This document shows, piece after piece, positions 33,271 to 42,989 of a stretch of 64,000 nt of DNA. Made by a program: the position numbers and the translations under genes. The stretch comes from Athripsodes cinereus. Taxonomy: Eukaryota; Arthropoda; Insecta; Trichoptera; Leptoceridae. The DNA lies in contig OX388309.1 of the NCBI GenBank assembly GCA_947579605.1, positions 16,934,713 through 16,998,712 on the forward strand. Reading direction: 5' to 3'. Under the pieces are notes generated by a model. That model did no database searches. It saw only the letters and a program-made list of their open reading frames with translations, and was not told the DNA's origin. How positions within the stretch are numbered: the stretch's first letter is position 1; every line of letters begins with the position of its first letter.

Positions 33271-33337
33271 ACATTTAAGGGTTGTCTAAACTATTACAAG
33301 ACGACTTTCATTTTTTGCTCCTGAATATTGCGTAATT
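33232..33337. repeat. 39-bp perfect inverted repeat at LINE 5' end
   Basis: 33232-33270 (AATTACGCAATATTCAGGAG then CAAAAAATGAAAGTCGTCT) is exactly complementary to 33299-33337, with a 28-bp spacer. The inner arm is inside the LINE coding frame; the outer arm is an inverted copy beyond the truncation. This is what a snap-back or twin-priming event during insertion would leave. Confidence 0.9.
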
Positions 33338-33339
33338 TA

Positions 33340-34059
33340 GGTAGTATCTTTTTTGTGCAATTGCAAAAAGATTAATTGTTTTTAACAATTCATATAAAAA
33401 TATTATGTACCCAATTACTATCTGTGTACCTTAAGACTTGCAAATAAAAAGCTTTATGGATTGTAAAAATAAATAAAAAATCGTTATTGAAATACCATTG
33501 AGATAAAAAGACAATGAAGACAATAAATACAAAGACCTGACCTAAAACAAAGAAATGCAACAAATGTATAATTGTTAATGCAGAAGAAGGGATATTTTTT
33601 TTACTATAGTTTACAAAAAAAAAACTGTTTTGTGGTTACGCAATTTAGCATCCACCAAAAAAAATAGATCATCTATTGTAAGAATGAAAACCTATTATTA
33701 AAAAAATATGCTTTAGCTGTTTTGAAAAACAGATGAATAGTGTACTGTTATTATTGTCTTATAGTTTAAAATTGTTTTTATTATTATTGAATTATTTATT
33801 TATCCATTATTTCTGTACATTCATTACAATACAAACCATTTTATAGAGAAATGCATTCTTAAATACAATAAATATAAAGAAGGCAAGTTTCTTCTTCTCT
33901 TCTAAATAACCCAAAAATTAATAAATTATAAATTACTTATATTATTTTAAAATACCTACTATCGGTGCGGCATTAAGTGATACTCATAATACCTGTAAGT
34001 TTTGCGGCACGTAGAAAAAAAGATTTTTTTTTATTTTATTGGCACATCTATATAAAATA
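33340..34059. other. AT-rich stretch, non-LTR tail remnant
   Basis: No gene. 33790-33930 (TATTTATCCATTATTTCTGT, then GAAATGCATTCTTAAATACA) resembles the 27040-27130 sequence and is probably another 3' UTR remnant. Confidence 0.4.
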
Positions 34060-34063
34060 GAAC

Positions 34064-34878
34064 TGTAACACTTAATATTACTTATATTATTCCCTGAAGG
34101 GGAATGTAGAGAGTCAACACTTAAAACTAATTTGGGCGCCAGGTGTACTCCTGAAGGGGTACACCGAGAGAGTTCAAAACACTGTTTAGCAAATTCACAA
34201 TTTATTACAATCACTTGACAACTGGTACAATACTGTATAAAGAAAGTAACACTATTAGTAAAACAATAACGAAGACACCTCCAGGCTAGGTTAGATGGAT
34301 ATTGAGGTAGTCGGAGAGAGACTAGGTAATAAGGGTCGCTACTACTGTATGGCACCAAGAGTAGGCACATCTCGGACAGCCAGGGAGTAGCGGGTAGGTA
34401 TAAGGAAAGTTACCATATAGCAACAAGAGTAGGCACTTCTTGGACAGCTATAGAGGGTAACGGTAGGTAAGGAGAATCACTTCATAGCAACAAGAGTAGG
34501 TACTTCTTAGACAGCTATGGAGTAACGGTAGGTAGGAAACCTTGGCCCTGGAAGAGCCACCGCGATTCTCCTTTCAGTATGCCGGGCTCCGTCTTTTATA
34601 CCCTTGAGTCAGTACTGAACAGCTGATGGATACCTTGGAAGTGGACGGTGTGATAGTGGGAGAGGTACCTGTTCCTGAACTCCGCCTATCTACTTCCGCT
34701 CGGATTGTTCTAGAAGTTTCTAGAACATTCGGGAACATTCTGGAGGCTTCCATAACTGAGACATCTATTGATGATCCTGTTAAATAATCAGGTACTTCCT
34801 GTACCTTGACAGCGGCTGTCAGTCATCATTGGCAGGTTATGTTGTTGTTATGCTATGTTGAAATTATGTGGTGTTACA
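34064..34878 (-). repeat. 3' LTR
   Basis: 815 bp. On the minus strand a TATAAAAG promoter box lies at 34593-34600 and an AATAAA signal at 34201-34206. Three ~62-bp tandem units (CAAGAGTAGGCACTTCTTGG ... ACGGTAGGTA) occupy about 34350-34540. Confidence 0.95.
34593..34600 (-). promoter_or_regulatory. TATA box of LTR promoter (3' LTR copy)
   Basis: TATAAAAG on the minus strand, upstream of the tandem repeats and of the AATAAA signal. The same box is at 40669-40676 in the 5' LTR, where it would drive the element's transcript. Confidence 0.6.
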
Positions 34879-34891
34879 ATCTCCCCTTCTG
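34879..34891 (-). promoter_or_regulatory. polypurine tract
   Basis: Minus strand AGAAGGGGAGAT directly abuts the TGTAACAC start of the 3' LTR, the expected place for the plus-strand DNA primer of an LTR retrotransposon. Confidence 0.8.
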
Positions 34892-34923
34892 GATCTGAAG
34901 GCGCCCCGACGATGATCCAGCAT

Positions 34924-37900
34924 CTAATTGTAGAGTCGATGGGTTGCCTTTCTCCTAGGTTGAATACGATGGGTGATGGCTGGTAGTAAGTCAGGCTGTC
35001 CTGCCGGTTGCGTGGCAGGTTCCCCTGATAGTGTAGAATCTGATGATAGCAAGTCAGGCTGTCCTGCCAATATAAGGGCTGGTTCCCCTGACCTCTTGGA
35101 TGCTATTTTCTTCGGACGTCCTCGTTGTCTAATAGGTATTATGGGCGTTGGTACTTCAGCTTCTCTTCCGTGGTACCGTTGTAATGCCGATGTATGATGT
35201 ACTCCGATGGGGACCTCAGGATTGCTTGCTGCTGCAATTTCGTAGGAGGCTGCTCCATGGGACTTGACGATGACGTATGGTCCATCTCTTCTTGGCGCTA
35301 ACTTCGCACTAAATCCTTGTGATGCTTTACTGAGTGGGTGAATTTTCACCATCACTAGATCTCCCTTTTTATAACGGGGATCTGGGCGTCTGCCCTTGTC
35401 TGTGACGATTTTGCGTCTTTCTTCACGACGTTCTTGATTCTCGTCGGCTTGTTGTAGCATTTGGGCCATCTGTTGTAGCCTTGGCGTAATTTCAGGTAAG
35501 AAATTCTCTGACACCACGATCTGACGAAAGTCATGTTGTACATCATCAGGTGTCCGTAACTCTCTTCCAAAAGTTAAGTATGCTGGAGAGTAATTAGTTG
35601 TTGAACAAATTGTCGAGTTCATGGCGAACCTTATGCTGGACAGCTTTTGGGGCCAAACTCGATGTCCTTCTTCTACCAGGATAGCCAATTGTGGCTTCAA
35701 ATCACGATTCTTTCTTTCGACTGGATTGGTCTCTGGGTGATATACTGGTGTAAAAGCATGCTTGATGTGTAGATCATATGCTTGTATCTGCAATGCCCAC
35801 CGGGCTAATCTTCCTGTGGGTGATTTAAGAGTCATCAACCACTTCAGGGATTGATAATCAGTCACAATAGTGACAGGTAACCCTTCTATATAACCACGGA
35901 ACTTATTTAAAGCCCACACAACTGCAAGGGCCTCTCGTTCCGTTGTAGAATAGTTCTTTTCTGCTGGGGTCAGCAGGCGACTGGCATACTCGACTGGGTG
36001 CTCCTCTTCCCTCTCCCCTTGGACCAGAACTGCTCCGAGAGCATAGCCACTTGCATCTGTCTTGACAGTGTATGGTTTACTGTCATCAGCTTGTCGAAGT
36101 ATTGGGGCAGTGGTGAGTGCATCCTTCAAATGATTGAAAGCTCGTTCTTGCTCGTCGTTCCATATCCAGATGGTATCTTTCTTTACCAATCTCGATAGTG
36201 GTTCAGCAATGCTTGCAAAGTTGCTAATGAATCGACGGTACCAAGAGCATGTTTGTAGAAATGACACGAGTTGCTTGATGTTCCGAGGTGCAGACCGATC
36301 TCTAATGGCTGCTGTCTTCTCAGGGTCAACTTGAAGTCCTTGAGGTGTGATGTAGTGACCTAGGTATTTGATGGTAGAACAACAGAACTTACACTTCTCC
36401 TTGTTAACAGTAAGATTCTGCTTTCTCAGCTCCTGAAACACTGCGTTGAGGTGAGTGAGATGTTCTTCGAAGGTTGAAGAGAGAATTACCAGGTCATCCA
36501 AATATGCTAGCATCTTTATGCCATCCAACCTGATCCGGATGTGATCTACCATTCTCTGGAACGTGGAAGGGGCATTACGAAGGCCAAAGGGCATGCGCTT
36601 GAACCGGTAGATGCCAAATGAGGTTATAAACGCCGTCTTCTCCTGATCTTTCTGCCTAACCCTGATTTGCCAATAACCGGCTTTCAAATCCAAGGTGGTC
36701 ATGTAAGGCGTTGGCTTGGCCTCGTGTAGTAAGTCATCAATTCTTGGTATAGGATAGACATCTGGAACAGTAATGGCATTCAGCTTACGGTAGTCTACAC
36801 AAAAACGTAATTCGCCATTCTTCTTAGGTACTAGAACCACTGGAGCGGACCAAGGTGATGAACATGGTTCTATGATGTCATCTTCTATCATCTTTGCTAT
36901 TTCCCTCTTGAGCACTTCCTTGCGCGGAGGAGACAGGCGGTATGGTGGTACTGCAATTGGTGCGTGCTCACCTGTGTCGATATAGTGCTCGGGGAGTGAA
37001 CATGGTAGTCCATTAGACTGGAAAACCTCAGCGTGTTCTTGTAACACGCGATCCAATGAGTCCTTCTCTTGCGCAGAGAGTACATTCTCATTGACGTCCA
37101 GGCTGCAGATGTCCAGGCGCTCTGGTGCGAATAAACTCTCCGACCGTGGTGACAGTGTGGGGTCGGCATTAAATACAGCTATTTGCGCATCTCTGAACAT
37201 CCTATCTGCCAGTCTGGGAGAATAGCCATCGAACAAGACTCCTGGTTTGCACGAACACTCCTGGCTAGGCTGTCCTGTGAATTCTATGGGCACTTGGCAC
37301 ACAGGATCATCAGCTGGAGGGGGAGTCGGAGGTGGCGTCAGCATTGCAACTGGAAATTCCATAGTCTGCGGGATCACATGCACTGATTTGGCCGCCAGGA
37401 TTTCCCGTGGTGGTGTGATCATCATCGGAGATATGGCAGGAGGGACATCCATCTTCTGCCTAACCATTCGCACTGGGCTCGGCACCAGGTCAGTCCGTGG
37501 TGCCACTGGAGGTGGTGTGGTCTTCACTGGGGACAGCAGTGGCGGCACCTCCATCTCGCGAAGGACGTTTGCGATTGCGCATATTGGTTTATAGTCGCTA
37601 CCTGAGGCTGATTGCGGCGAGGGATGGCCCTCATACCCCAGTGCACGGGTTATCTCAGGCGACTCTACGAAGTACCAGGCCCTCTGTGGTAGGTTCAGTA
37701 CCAGTCCTGCATCTTCAATAAATCCCACTCCCAATAGAGTCCGGTTGTCTCGGGACTCTGGGAATACAATGAATGTAGTTGGTACAGTGACCTCGTGCAG
37801 TGTCACTGGTACCCTGGTGGTCAGGATGTCCTGGACCTTGGCAGAGCCATCAGCCAGCACGGCGGTGATCCTCTGCCTATGAAATTGTGCCCCACTGTCT

Positions 37901-38919
37901 TTCAGACAGTTGTATAAGTAATATGAAGCGACGCTGGATTTGGCACAGCTGTCGATGTAGGCAGTTCCTTCATATCCTCTCACTTGGATGGGGACGGATG
38001 GTCGATCTCGAGCATCAGTGAAGTCCAGAGAGCAGAACGACATCTCATGGCTTCCTCCCTGAGGTTTGCCTCCGCTGCACTTAGGGCACCTGCTGCGCGT
38101 CACTCCTGGGGTACCGCAGCCGTAGCAAGCAAACTTGGGTGCGAGAGTATTCGTCGAGTGACTCTGTCTTCCACTCTTGAACCTGGGTGGTTGGTTTGCC
38201 ACCCCTTTCCTCTTCCTGCACCTGTCATCAGTATGGCCCCATGCTCTGCAGATCCCACAGCGTGGCCTAGCCTTCCGTTCTCCAGATTCCTTCAGGAACT
38301 GTTCCACCTCCCGAGCCATTGTCATCAGTGTATTAAAGCTCTTGAACGATGTTCTGGATACCCTGTCACGAATCTGAAGATCCAGTTGACCATATACCAT
38401 GTCAAGTTGTTGCTCCTCCGTAAGAGTTGGTCCAGGCAGCTGGGCCAACAGGACTCGCTTCTTGGTCAGGAAGGTATCTGTCAGTTCATCGGGTCTCTGC
38501 TTAATATTCACAATCTCCTGGATCAGGACGTAACCAGGCTTCCTAGGAGCAAATGCATCCCGGATCCGTGCCTCAAAGTCTGTCCATCTTCGAACCTCGT
38601 GTTTCACTCCCTGCCACCATTTGCCAGCCTCGCCCCTCAGCAGGATGGTGACACCAGTGAGTGCATCTTGATCCTCAATGTGTTCAATGGCTTTGAACAC
38701 CTTCACTGTATCCAAGAACGTCTCAATCATCTCCATGTCACGAGTGCCATCATAGTAAGCAGCGCAGCTTGCAAATGAGCCGGATCTTGGCGCTACCATG
38801 GACATCAGGTGCTGGAACTGTTCCTGGCTTAGGTTGACCGACATGTTGATAGGATCTTCTGAGGATTCAGTTACACTACGGGTGAAGTACTTCGGTTTGG
38901 ACTCCAGTTTCAAGCACAA
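34924..38919 (-). CDS. gag-pol polyprotein of Gypsy element, integrase core deleted
   Basis: 1331 codons without interruption. Gag capsid-like region at ~50-215 (WWQGVKHEVRRWTDFEARIR). CCHC zinc knuckle CGICRAWGHTDDRC at ~220-235, then a degenerate second knuckle CYGCGTPGVTRSRC. Retroviral-type protease at ~318 (YIDSCAKSSVA, with DSCA in place of the usual D-S/T-G-A) and LLGVGFIEDAGLVLN. RT: YRKLNAITVPDVYPIPRIDD, LDLKAGYWQIRV and AYLDDLVILSS (YLDD at ~805). RNase H: VKTDASGYALGAVL (~952), TEREALAV and TDYQSLKWL. After IQAYDLHIKHA the sequence jumps to FTPVYHPETNPVERKNRDLK (~1063), the end of the integrase catalytic domain. The HHCC zinc domain and the first two catalytic Asp are absent, some 250 residues lost in frame. 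The GPY-type C-terminal region follows (LAPRRDGPYVIVKS, ~1211). The altered protease motif may also affect processing. The first ATG is used; internal initiation at ATG of NMSVNLSQEQF is possible. Confidence 0.92.
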   Translation of the reverse strand: MCLKLESKPKYFTRSVTESSEDPINMSVNLSQEQFQHLMSMVAPRSGSFASCAAYYDGTRDMEMIETFLDTVKVFKAIEHIEDQDALTGVTILLRGEAGKWWQGVKHEVRRWTDFEARIRDAFAPRKPGYVLIQEIVNIKQRPDELTDTFLTKKRVLLAQLPGPTLTEEQQLDMVYGQLDLQIRDRVSRTSFKSFNTLMTMAREVEQFLKESGERKARPRCGICRAWGHTDDRCRKRKGVANQPPRFKSGRQSHSTNTLAPKFACYGCGTPGVTRSRCPKCSGGKPQGGSHEMSFCSLDFTDARDRPSVPIQVRGYEGTAYIDSCAKSSVASYYLYNCLKDSGAQFHRQRITAVLADGSAKVQDILTTRVPVTLHEVTVPTTFIVFPESRDNRTLLGVGFIEDAGLVLNLPQRAWYFVESPEITRALGYEGHPSPQSASGSDYKPICAIANVLREMEVPPLLSPVKTTPPPVAPRTDLVPSPVRMVRQKMDVPPAISPMMITPPREILAAKSVHVIPQTMEFPVAMLTPPPTPPPADDPVCQVPIEFTGQPSQECSCKPGVLFDGYSPRLADRMFRDAQIAVFNADPTLSPRSESLFAPERLDICSLDVNENVLSAQEKDSLDRVLQEHAEVFQSNGLPCSLPEHYIDTGEHAPIAVPPYRLSPPRKEVLKREIAKMIEDDIIEPCSSPWSAPVVLVPKKNGELRFCVDYRKLNAITVPDVYPIPRIDDLLHEAKPTPYMTTLDLKAGYWQIRVRQKDQEKTAFITSFGIYRFKRMPFGLRNAPSTFQRMVDHIRIRLDGIKMLAYLDDLVILSSTFEEHLTHLNAVFQELRKQNLTVNKEKCKFCCSTIKYLGHYITPQGLQVDPEKTAAIRDRSAPRNIKQLVSFLQTCSWYRRFISNFASIAEPLSRLVKKDTIWIWNDEQERAFNHLKDALTTAPILRQADDSKPYTVKTDASGYALGAVLVQGEREEEHPVEYASRLLTPAEKNYSTTEREALAVVWALNKFRGYIEGLPVTIVTDYQSLKWLMTLKSPTGRLARWALQIQAYDLHIKHAFTPVYHPETNPVERKNRDLKPQLAILVEEGHRVWPQKLSSIRFAMNSTICSTTNYSPAYLTFGRELRTPDDVQHDFRQIVVSENFLPEITPRLQQMAQMLQQADENQERREERRKIVTDKGRRPDPRYKKGDLVMVKIHPLSKASQGFSAKLAPRRDGPYVIVKSHGAASYEIAAASNPEVPIGVHHTSALQRYHGREAEVPTPIIPIRQRGRPKKIASKRSGEPALILAGQPDLLSSDSTLSGEPATQPAGQPDLLPAITHRIQPRRKATHRLYN

Positions 38920-39089
38920 ACGAGCACTGAGTTTACCAAATTAAAATACACACTGAATTGCTCTGAGAGGAGTCTATTCAATACACAACGAACAATGTAT
39001 GTATATATAAACACTGTATTGTTTTGGAAGGTTCATCAAAAACAATAATAAACAATGATAAATTACATGTAACACAATATGTTATGAAA

Positions 39090-39560
39090 GAGTAATGATA
39101 TGCACAGGTTTGCTTTTAGTATAAGTCCTCCAAGTACACACATATAATAATTAAATATGATTTGCTGTGAAACAGTCCATCAACAATAAACACATATAGG
39201 TAATAATATAGAATAATGAAATACGAAGAGCTCACAATATTAATGTTATGCACAGGTTTGCTTTGAATATAAGTCCACCAAATACACACGCATAATAATG
39301 AAATATAACTAGCTGTAAAAGAGTTCATTAGTATTATAAACACACATATATTAATGAAATATTATTTGCTGTAAAAAGAGTTCATTAGTATTCTAAACAC
39401 ACGTAATGATAACACATATATTAATGAAATATGGTTTGCTGTAAAGAGTTCAATAATTATAAATACATGTAACGATAATGCACAGGTTTGCTTTCACAAA
39501 AGTCCCCCAGATACACAAATATATAAAACACATGTATAATATAAGTCAATAGCAATAAAC
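39090..39560. repeat. internal tandem repeats in Gypsy leader
   Basis: ATGCACAGGTTTGCTTT with TAAGTCC-CCAA-TACACA occurs at about 39100, 39250 and 39480. Between them are several copies of ATTAATGAAATAT..TTTGCTGTAAA and GAGTTCATTAGTAT. The untranslated leader therefore grew by local duplication. Confidence 0.75.
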
Positions 39561-40119
39561 ATTAGACATCATGAACATTTGAACTATGACACTTCGCCGT
39601 AAATAAACAAAACAGATATCACATGTGTTCATAGATCACAGATAATAGATTATCGAAACTGTCCACAGAGTCATAGACATTAAATAGTTCATTCAAACGG
39701 TCCGATAGTGAGCCGATCATTTAACACCAGAGAAAATGATTTTCGTCTATGGTCTATTTTCAAAACACAATTTTTCATAACCTCACTTTTAGATACAGTA
39801 CGTTGCAATATTACGATTACGATATGAAATTATGCTAAACACTATTAAAGTACAAAAACACTTATTCAAACTTATCTAAACTGATTTGAACTACAGTTTA
39901 TGAGTATTTTTACTTACAAATATTATCGAGGTACAGTACAACTACGATTAATACTAGATTATTATTATTATTAACGAATATTATAATTAAAGTACCGTAC
40001 AACTAAGATTATCACTATTTACGAATATAATTATTAAAGTACAGTACAACTATGATTATTTAAACACTTTTCAAAACAAAAACACTTTATTGTTCACATT
40101 TCACAGGGTCGTCTTCTCG

Positions 40120-40137
40120 CCACGAGTTGGGCTGCCA
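40120..40137 (-). promoter_or_regulatory. primer-binding site
   Basis: Two bases inside the 5' LTR the minus strand reads TGGCAGCCCAACTCGTGG, starting with the TGG complementary to a tRNA 3' CCA. The tRNA species was not identified. Confidence 0.7.
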
Positions 40138-40139
40138 TT

Positions 40140-40954
40140 TGTAACACTTAATATTACTTGTATTATTCCCTGAAGGGGAATGTAGAGAGTCAACACTTAA
40201 AACTAATTTGGGCGCCAGGTGTACTCCTGAAGGGGTACACCGAGAGAGTTCAAAACACTGTTTAGCAAATTCACAATTTATTACAATCACTTGACAACTG
40301 GTACAATACTGTATAAAGAAAGTAACACTATTAGTAAAACAATAACGAAGACACCTCCAGGCTAGGTTAGATGGATATTGAGGTAGTCGGAGAGAGACTA
40401 GGTAATAAGGGTCGCTACTACTGTATGGCACCAAGAGTAGGCACATCTCGGACAGCCAGGGAGTAGCGGGTAGGTATAAGGAAAGTTACCATATAGCAAC
40501 AAGAGTAGGCACTTCTTGGACAGCTATAGAGGGTAACGGTAGGTAAGGAGAATCACTTCATAGCAACAAGAGTAGGTACTTCTTAGACAGCTATGGAGTA
40601 ACGGTAGGTAGGAAACCTTGGCCCTGGAAGAGCCACCGCGATTCTCCTTTCAGTATGCCGGGCTCCGTCTTTTATACCCTTGAGTCAGTACTGAACAGCT
40701 GATGGATACCTTGGAAGTGGACGGTGTGATAGTGGGAGAGGTACCTGTTCCTGAACTCCGCCTATCTACTTCCGCTCGGATTGTTCTAGAAGTTTCTAGA
40801 ACATTCGGGAACATTCTGGAGGCTTCCATAACTGAGACATCTATTGATGATCCTGTTAAATAATCAGGTACTTCCTGTACCTTGACAGCGGCTGTCAGTC
40901 ATCATTGGCAGGTTATGTTGTTGTTATGCTATGTTGAAATTATGTGGTGTTACA
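40140..40954 (-). repeat. 5' LTR
   Basis: 815 bp, TGTAACAC to GTGTTACA, with a TATAAAAG box on the minus strand at 40669-40676. Same internal ~62-bp triplication as the other LTR. Confidence 0.95.
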
Positions 40955-41223
40955 GAACCATTATTTTACAACTATCTCCCGCGCAACCCCATATATGTAT
41001 GTTTTGATACGCAACACCATGAGACGGCGAGAAAGAATGTTACAATTTGACTAGTCATGTTGTAATATGCCGGAATGCATGTTCGTCATTTTATAATATG
41101 CCTGCCGTTTGTAAAACGACGACGCCGTTTGTAAACGGACGGATTCTTCAAAACGACTGCGACATATATACTTATTTTTACATTAATTATTATTATTTTT
41201 ACATTAATGTTAGCGCCTATTAT

Positions 41224-41606
41224 TTTTACATTAATGTGGGCATGTGAGGTATCTACTTCAAGATTTTTCATTGCGAAGAGGTTTTTTTCTATGTAGGTAC
41301 CTACCTTTTTAATTTAAACATGGGCATGTGAGGTATCTAACTTCAAGATTTTTAATTGTGAAGAGGTTTTTAAAAAATTTTCGATGTAGGTACATTCCTA
41401 TTTTTTTTTAATATGAACATGTGGGGTATCTAACTTCAAGATTTTTCATCACGAAGAGGTTTTAAACACTTTTTTTTCTGTGTAGGTACCTACCTATCTA
41501 TTTTTTTTCATCGAGTTTAAGTTGTTTTATATCATGTTCATGCACGGTTTCTTTCTTTTCATGTCTGTATTATAACACCGAGCGATTCCGGGTAACAAAA
41601 GCTAGT
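41224..41606 (+). repeat. three-unit relative of the 98-bp satellite plus CTAGT terminus
   Basis: Three diverged units (starting near 41235, 41325, 41415) read GGGCATGTGAGGTATCTAAC, TTCAAGATTTTTCATT, GCGAAGAGGTTTT and TGTAGGTACCTACCT. They correspond position by position to the large array's GGCCGTGTGGGATGTCAAAC, TTCAAGATTTTACAGT, GGAAAAGGATTT and CGTAGGTACCTACCC. About 75 bp later comes GAGCGATTCCGGGTAACAAA then AGCTAGT, resembling the terminus at 23689. Confidence 0.8.
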
Positions 41607-41820
41607 AAAACATATAGTAGATAAAAATCTTCTGTTTTATAATTACATTATGGTATTCAACTACCTAAACACCGACACACTGAATAGATAAAAAATAGAG
41701 ACGCACGTGTAAATAAAATGCAGAAAGGCATAGCAGATCTCGTTATTTATTGTTAGGCACCTACACATAATACAGTAATTGTGTAATTATATAAAATGTA
41801 CATGTACATATGCATTAGAT

Positions 41821-42011
41821 CGGCGGTTTTCAAAGTGGGGGGCGCACACAACCTGTAGTGGACCTTATTTAGAGATAAATCGATGCAAGCACATCCATCA
41901 CATTCCAATAAGTAGGTATTATTAAATTCATTTTGTATAATTATTGATTGGCGCGGAAATATGTTTTGGTAGGAAAGGTGGCGCGGCCCAAATAAGTTAG
42001 GGAGCCCCTGC
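41821..42011. mobile_element. hAT MITE (TSD CATTAGAT)
   Basis: 191 bp from CGGCGGTTTTCAAAGTGG to AGGGAGCCCCTG, with CATTAGAT on each side (41813-41820 and 42012-42019). The left tip is CG where CA is usual; the right tip (CAGGGGCTCCC inverted) is standard. No ORF. Confidence 0.85.
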
Positions 42012-42019
42012 ATTAGATA

Positions 42020-42981
42020 ATATGCGTGCACAATATTAAACAGATTGATGACACATAATTGAAATCAGAAATGTAGACAGGAGATAATATTATTCTTGAG
42101 CGATTAAAGAGAATCTTAATATCTACTTACCTACGCATTAAAAAAATACGATAGGTATTTGTTCAGATAATTACGGGGGGGAATGGCGATCATGTGTACG
42201 TGTAAGAGTGACGAGTGTAGAGTATGCGCGACATTCAGATTGAATTAATGATTTCAACATTTGCACAGATGAAGTAATTGGGTTAGTTGAAAGATATTGC
42301 TTCTACGATAAACTCGCTCATTGCACAATATCATTTATTTGTATCACATTAATTTATAACTTTGTAATTATGTATTGTACAATGAAGTTTATTATTATTT
42401 ACTTACATGTAGTAAACATGTTTGGGAAATACAAAACATAATAGGATGATTAACACTAAATAATGCATATCTACATTGAATAGTTATCATCGTACTATGT
42501 TTTCGTATATTGGATCTCAAATATATAATAATATGTAAGTATTTTAGATGAGTACTAAAATAATTATGACGCTACTGTAAAAGTAGCACACGATCGTACA
42601 ATAATATCCCACCCGCAACAAGTGATTTTCCGCCTATATAATATACCTAAACATTAAATGGTAATATGGAGTTACATTTTATACCTAAATATTTTTTTAT
42701 GTTCTGTTATAATTGCTTTCATATTGCAAATATCTATACTTAATATTTACTCAATAACTTACTAATACCTATTATTGACGATGGGCCTGGCCAGTGCAAC
42801 GCGTCCTGACATAAACAGATAGATATCTACCTAGTTGACGTTTTACTATAATCAGTGTTGCTACTGCTGCACATCGAATGTTGTGTTAATTTGATGATCG
42901 ATGTAATTATACGTAAGAGTAAGAAAGTATTACATACCTGTACGCTGTACGTGTACACGTGATAATTATTCATGAATGTTA
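42020..42981. other. AT-rich stretch with non-LTR 3' end
   Basis: 42290-42400 is the inverted GGGCGAGTTTATC-type remnant (CGATAAACTCGCTCATTGCA, then TTTATAACTTTGTAATTATG). Otherwise no recognisable feature. Confidence 0.4.
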
Positions 42982-42989
42982 TACCTACG

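Larger units (their letters stand above)
34064..40954 (-). mobile_element. Gypsy-type LTR retrotransposon, young, integrase-deleted
   Basis: 6.9 kb on the minus strand. Two 815-bp LTRs begin TGTAACAC and end GTGTTACA, and are flanked by the 4-bp target duplication GAAC (34060-34063 and 40955-40958). By eye the LTRs differ at one base (CTTATATTATT versus CTTGTATTATT), so insertion is recent. Order on the minus strand: 5' LTR (right), primer-binding site, ~1.2-kb leader with internal repeats, one long gag-pol frame, polypurine tract, 3' LTR (left). The frame lacks the end of RNase H and most of the integrase, so this copy cannot integrate by itself. Confidence 0.95.

Noticed and set aside
37984..38778. 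264-codon plus-strand open frame
   Set aside because: It is antisense to the gag part of the Gypsy polyprotein, which has recognisable zinc knuckles and capsid-like sequence on the minus strand.
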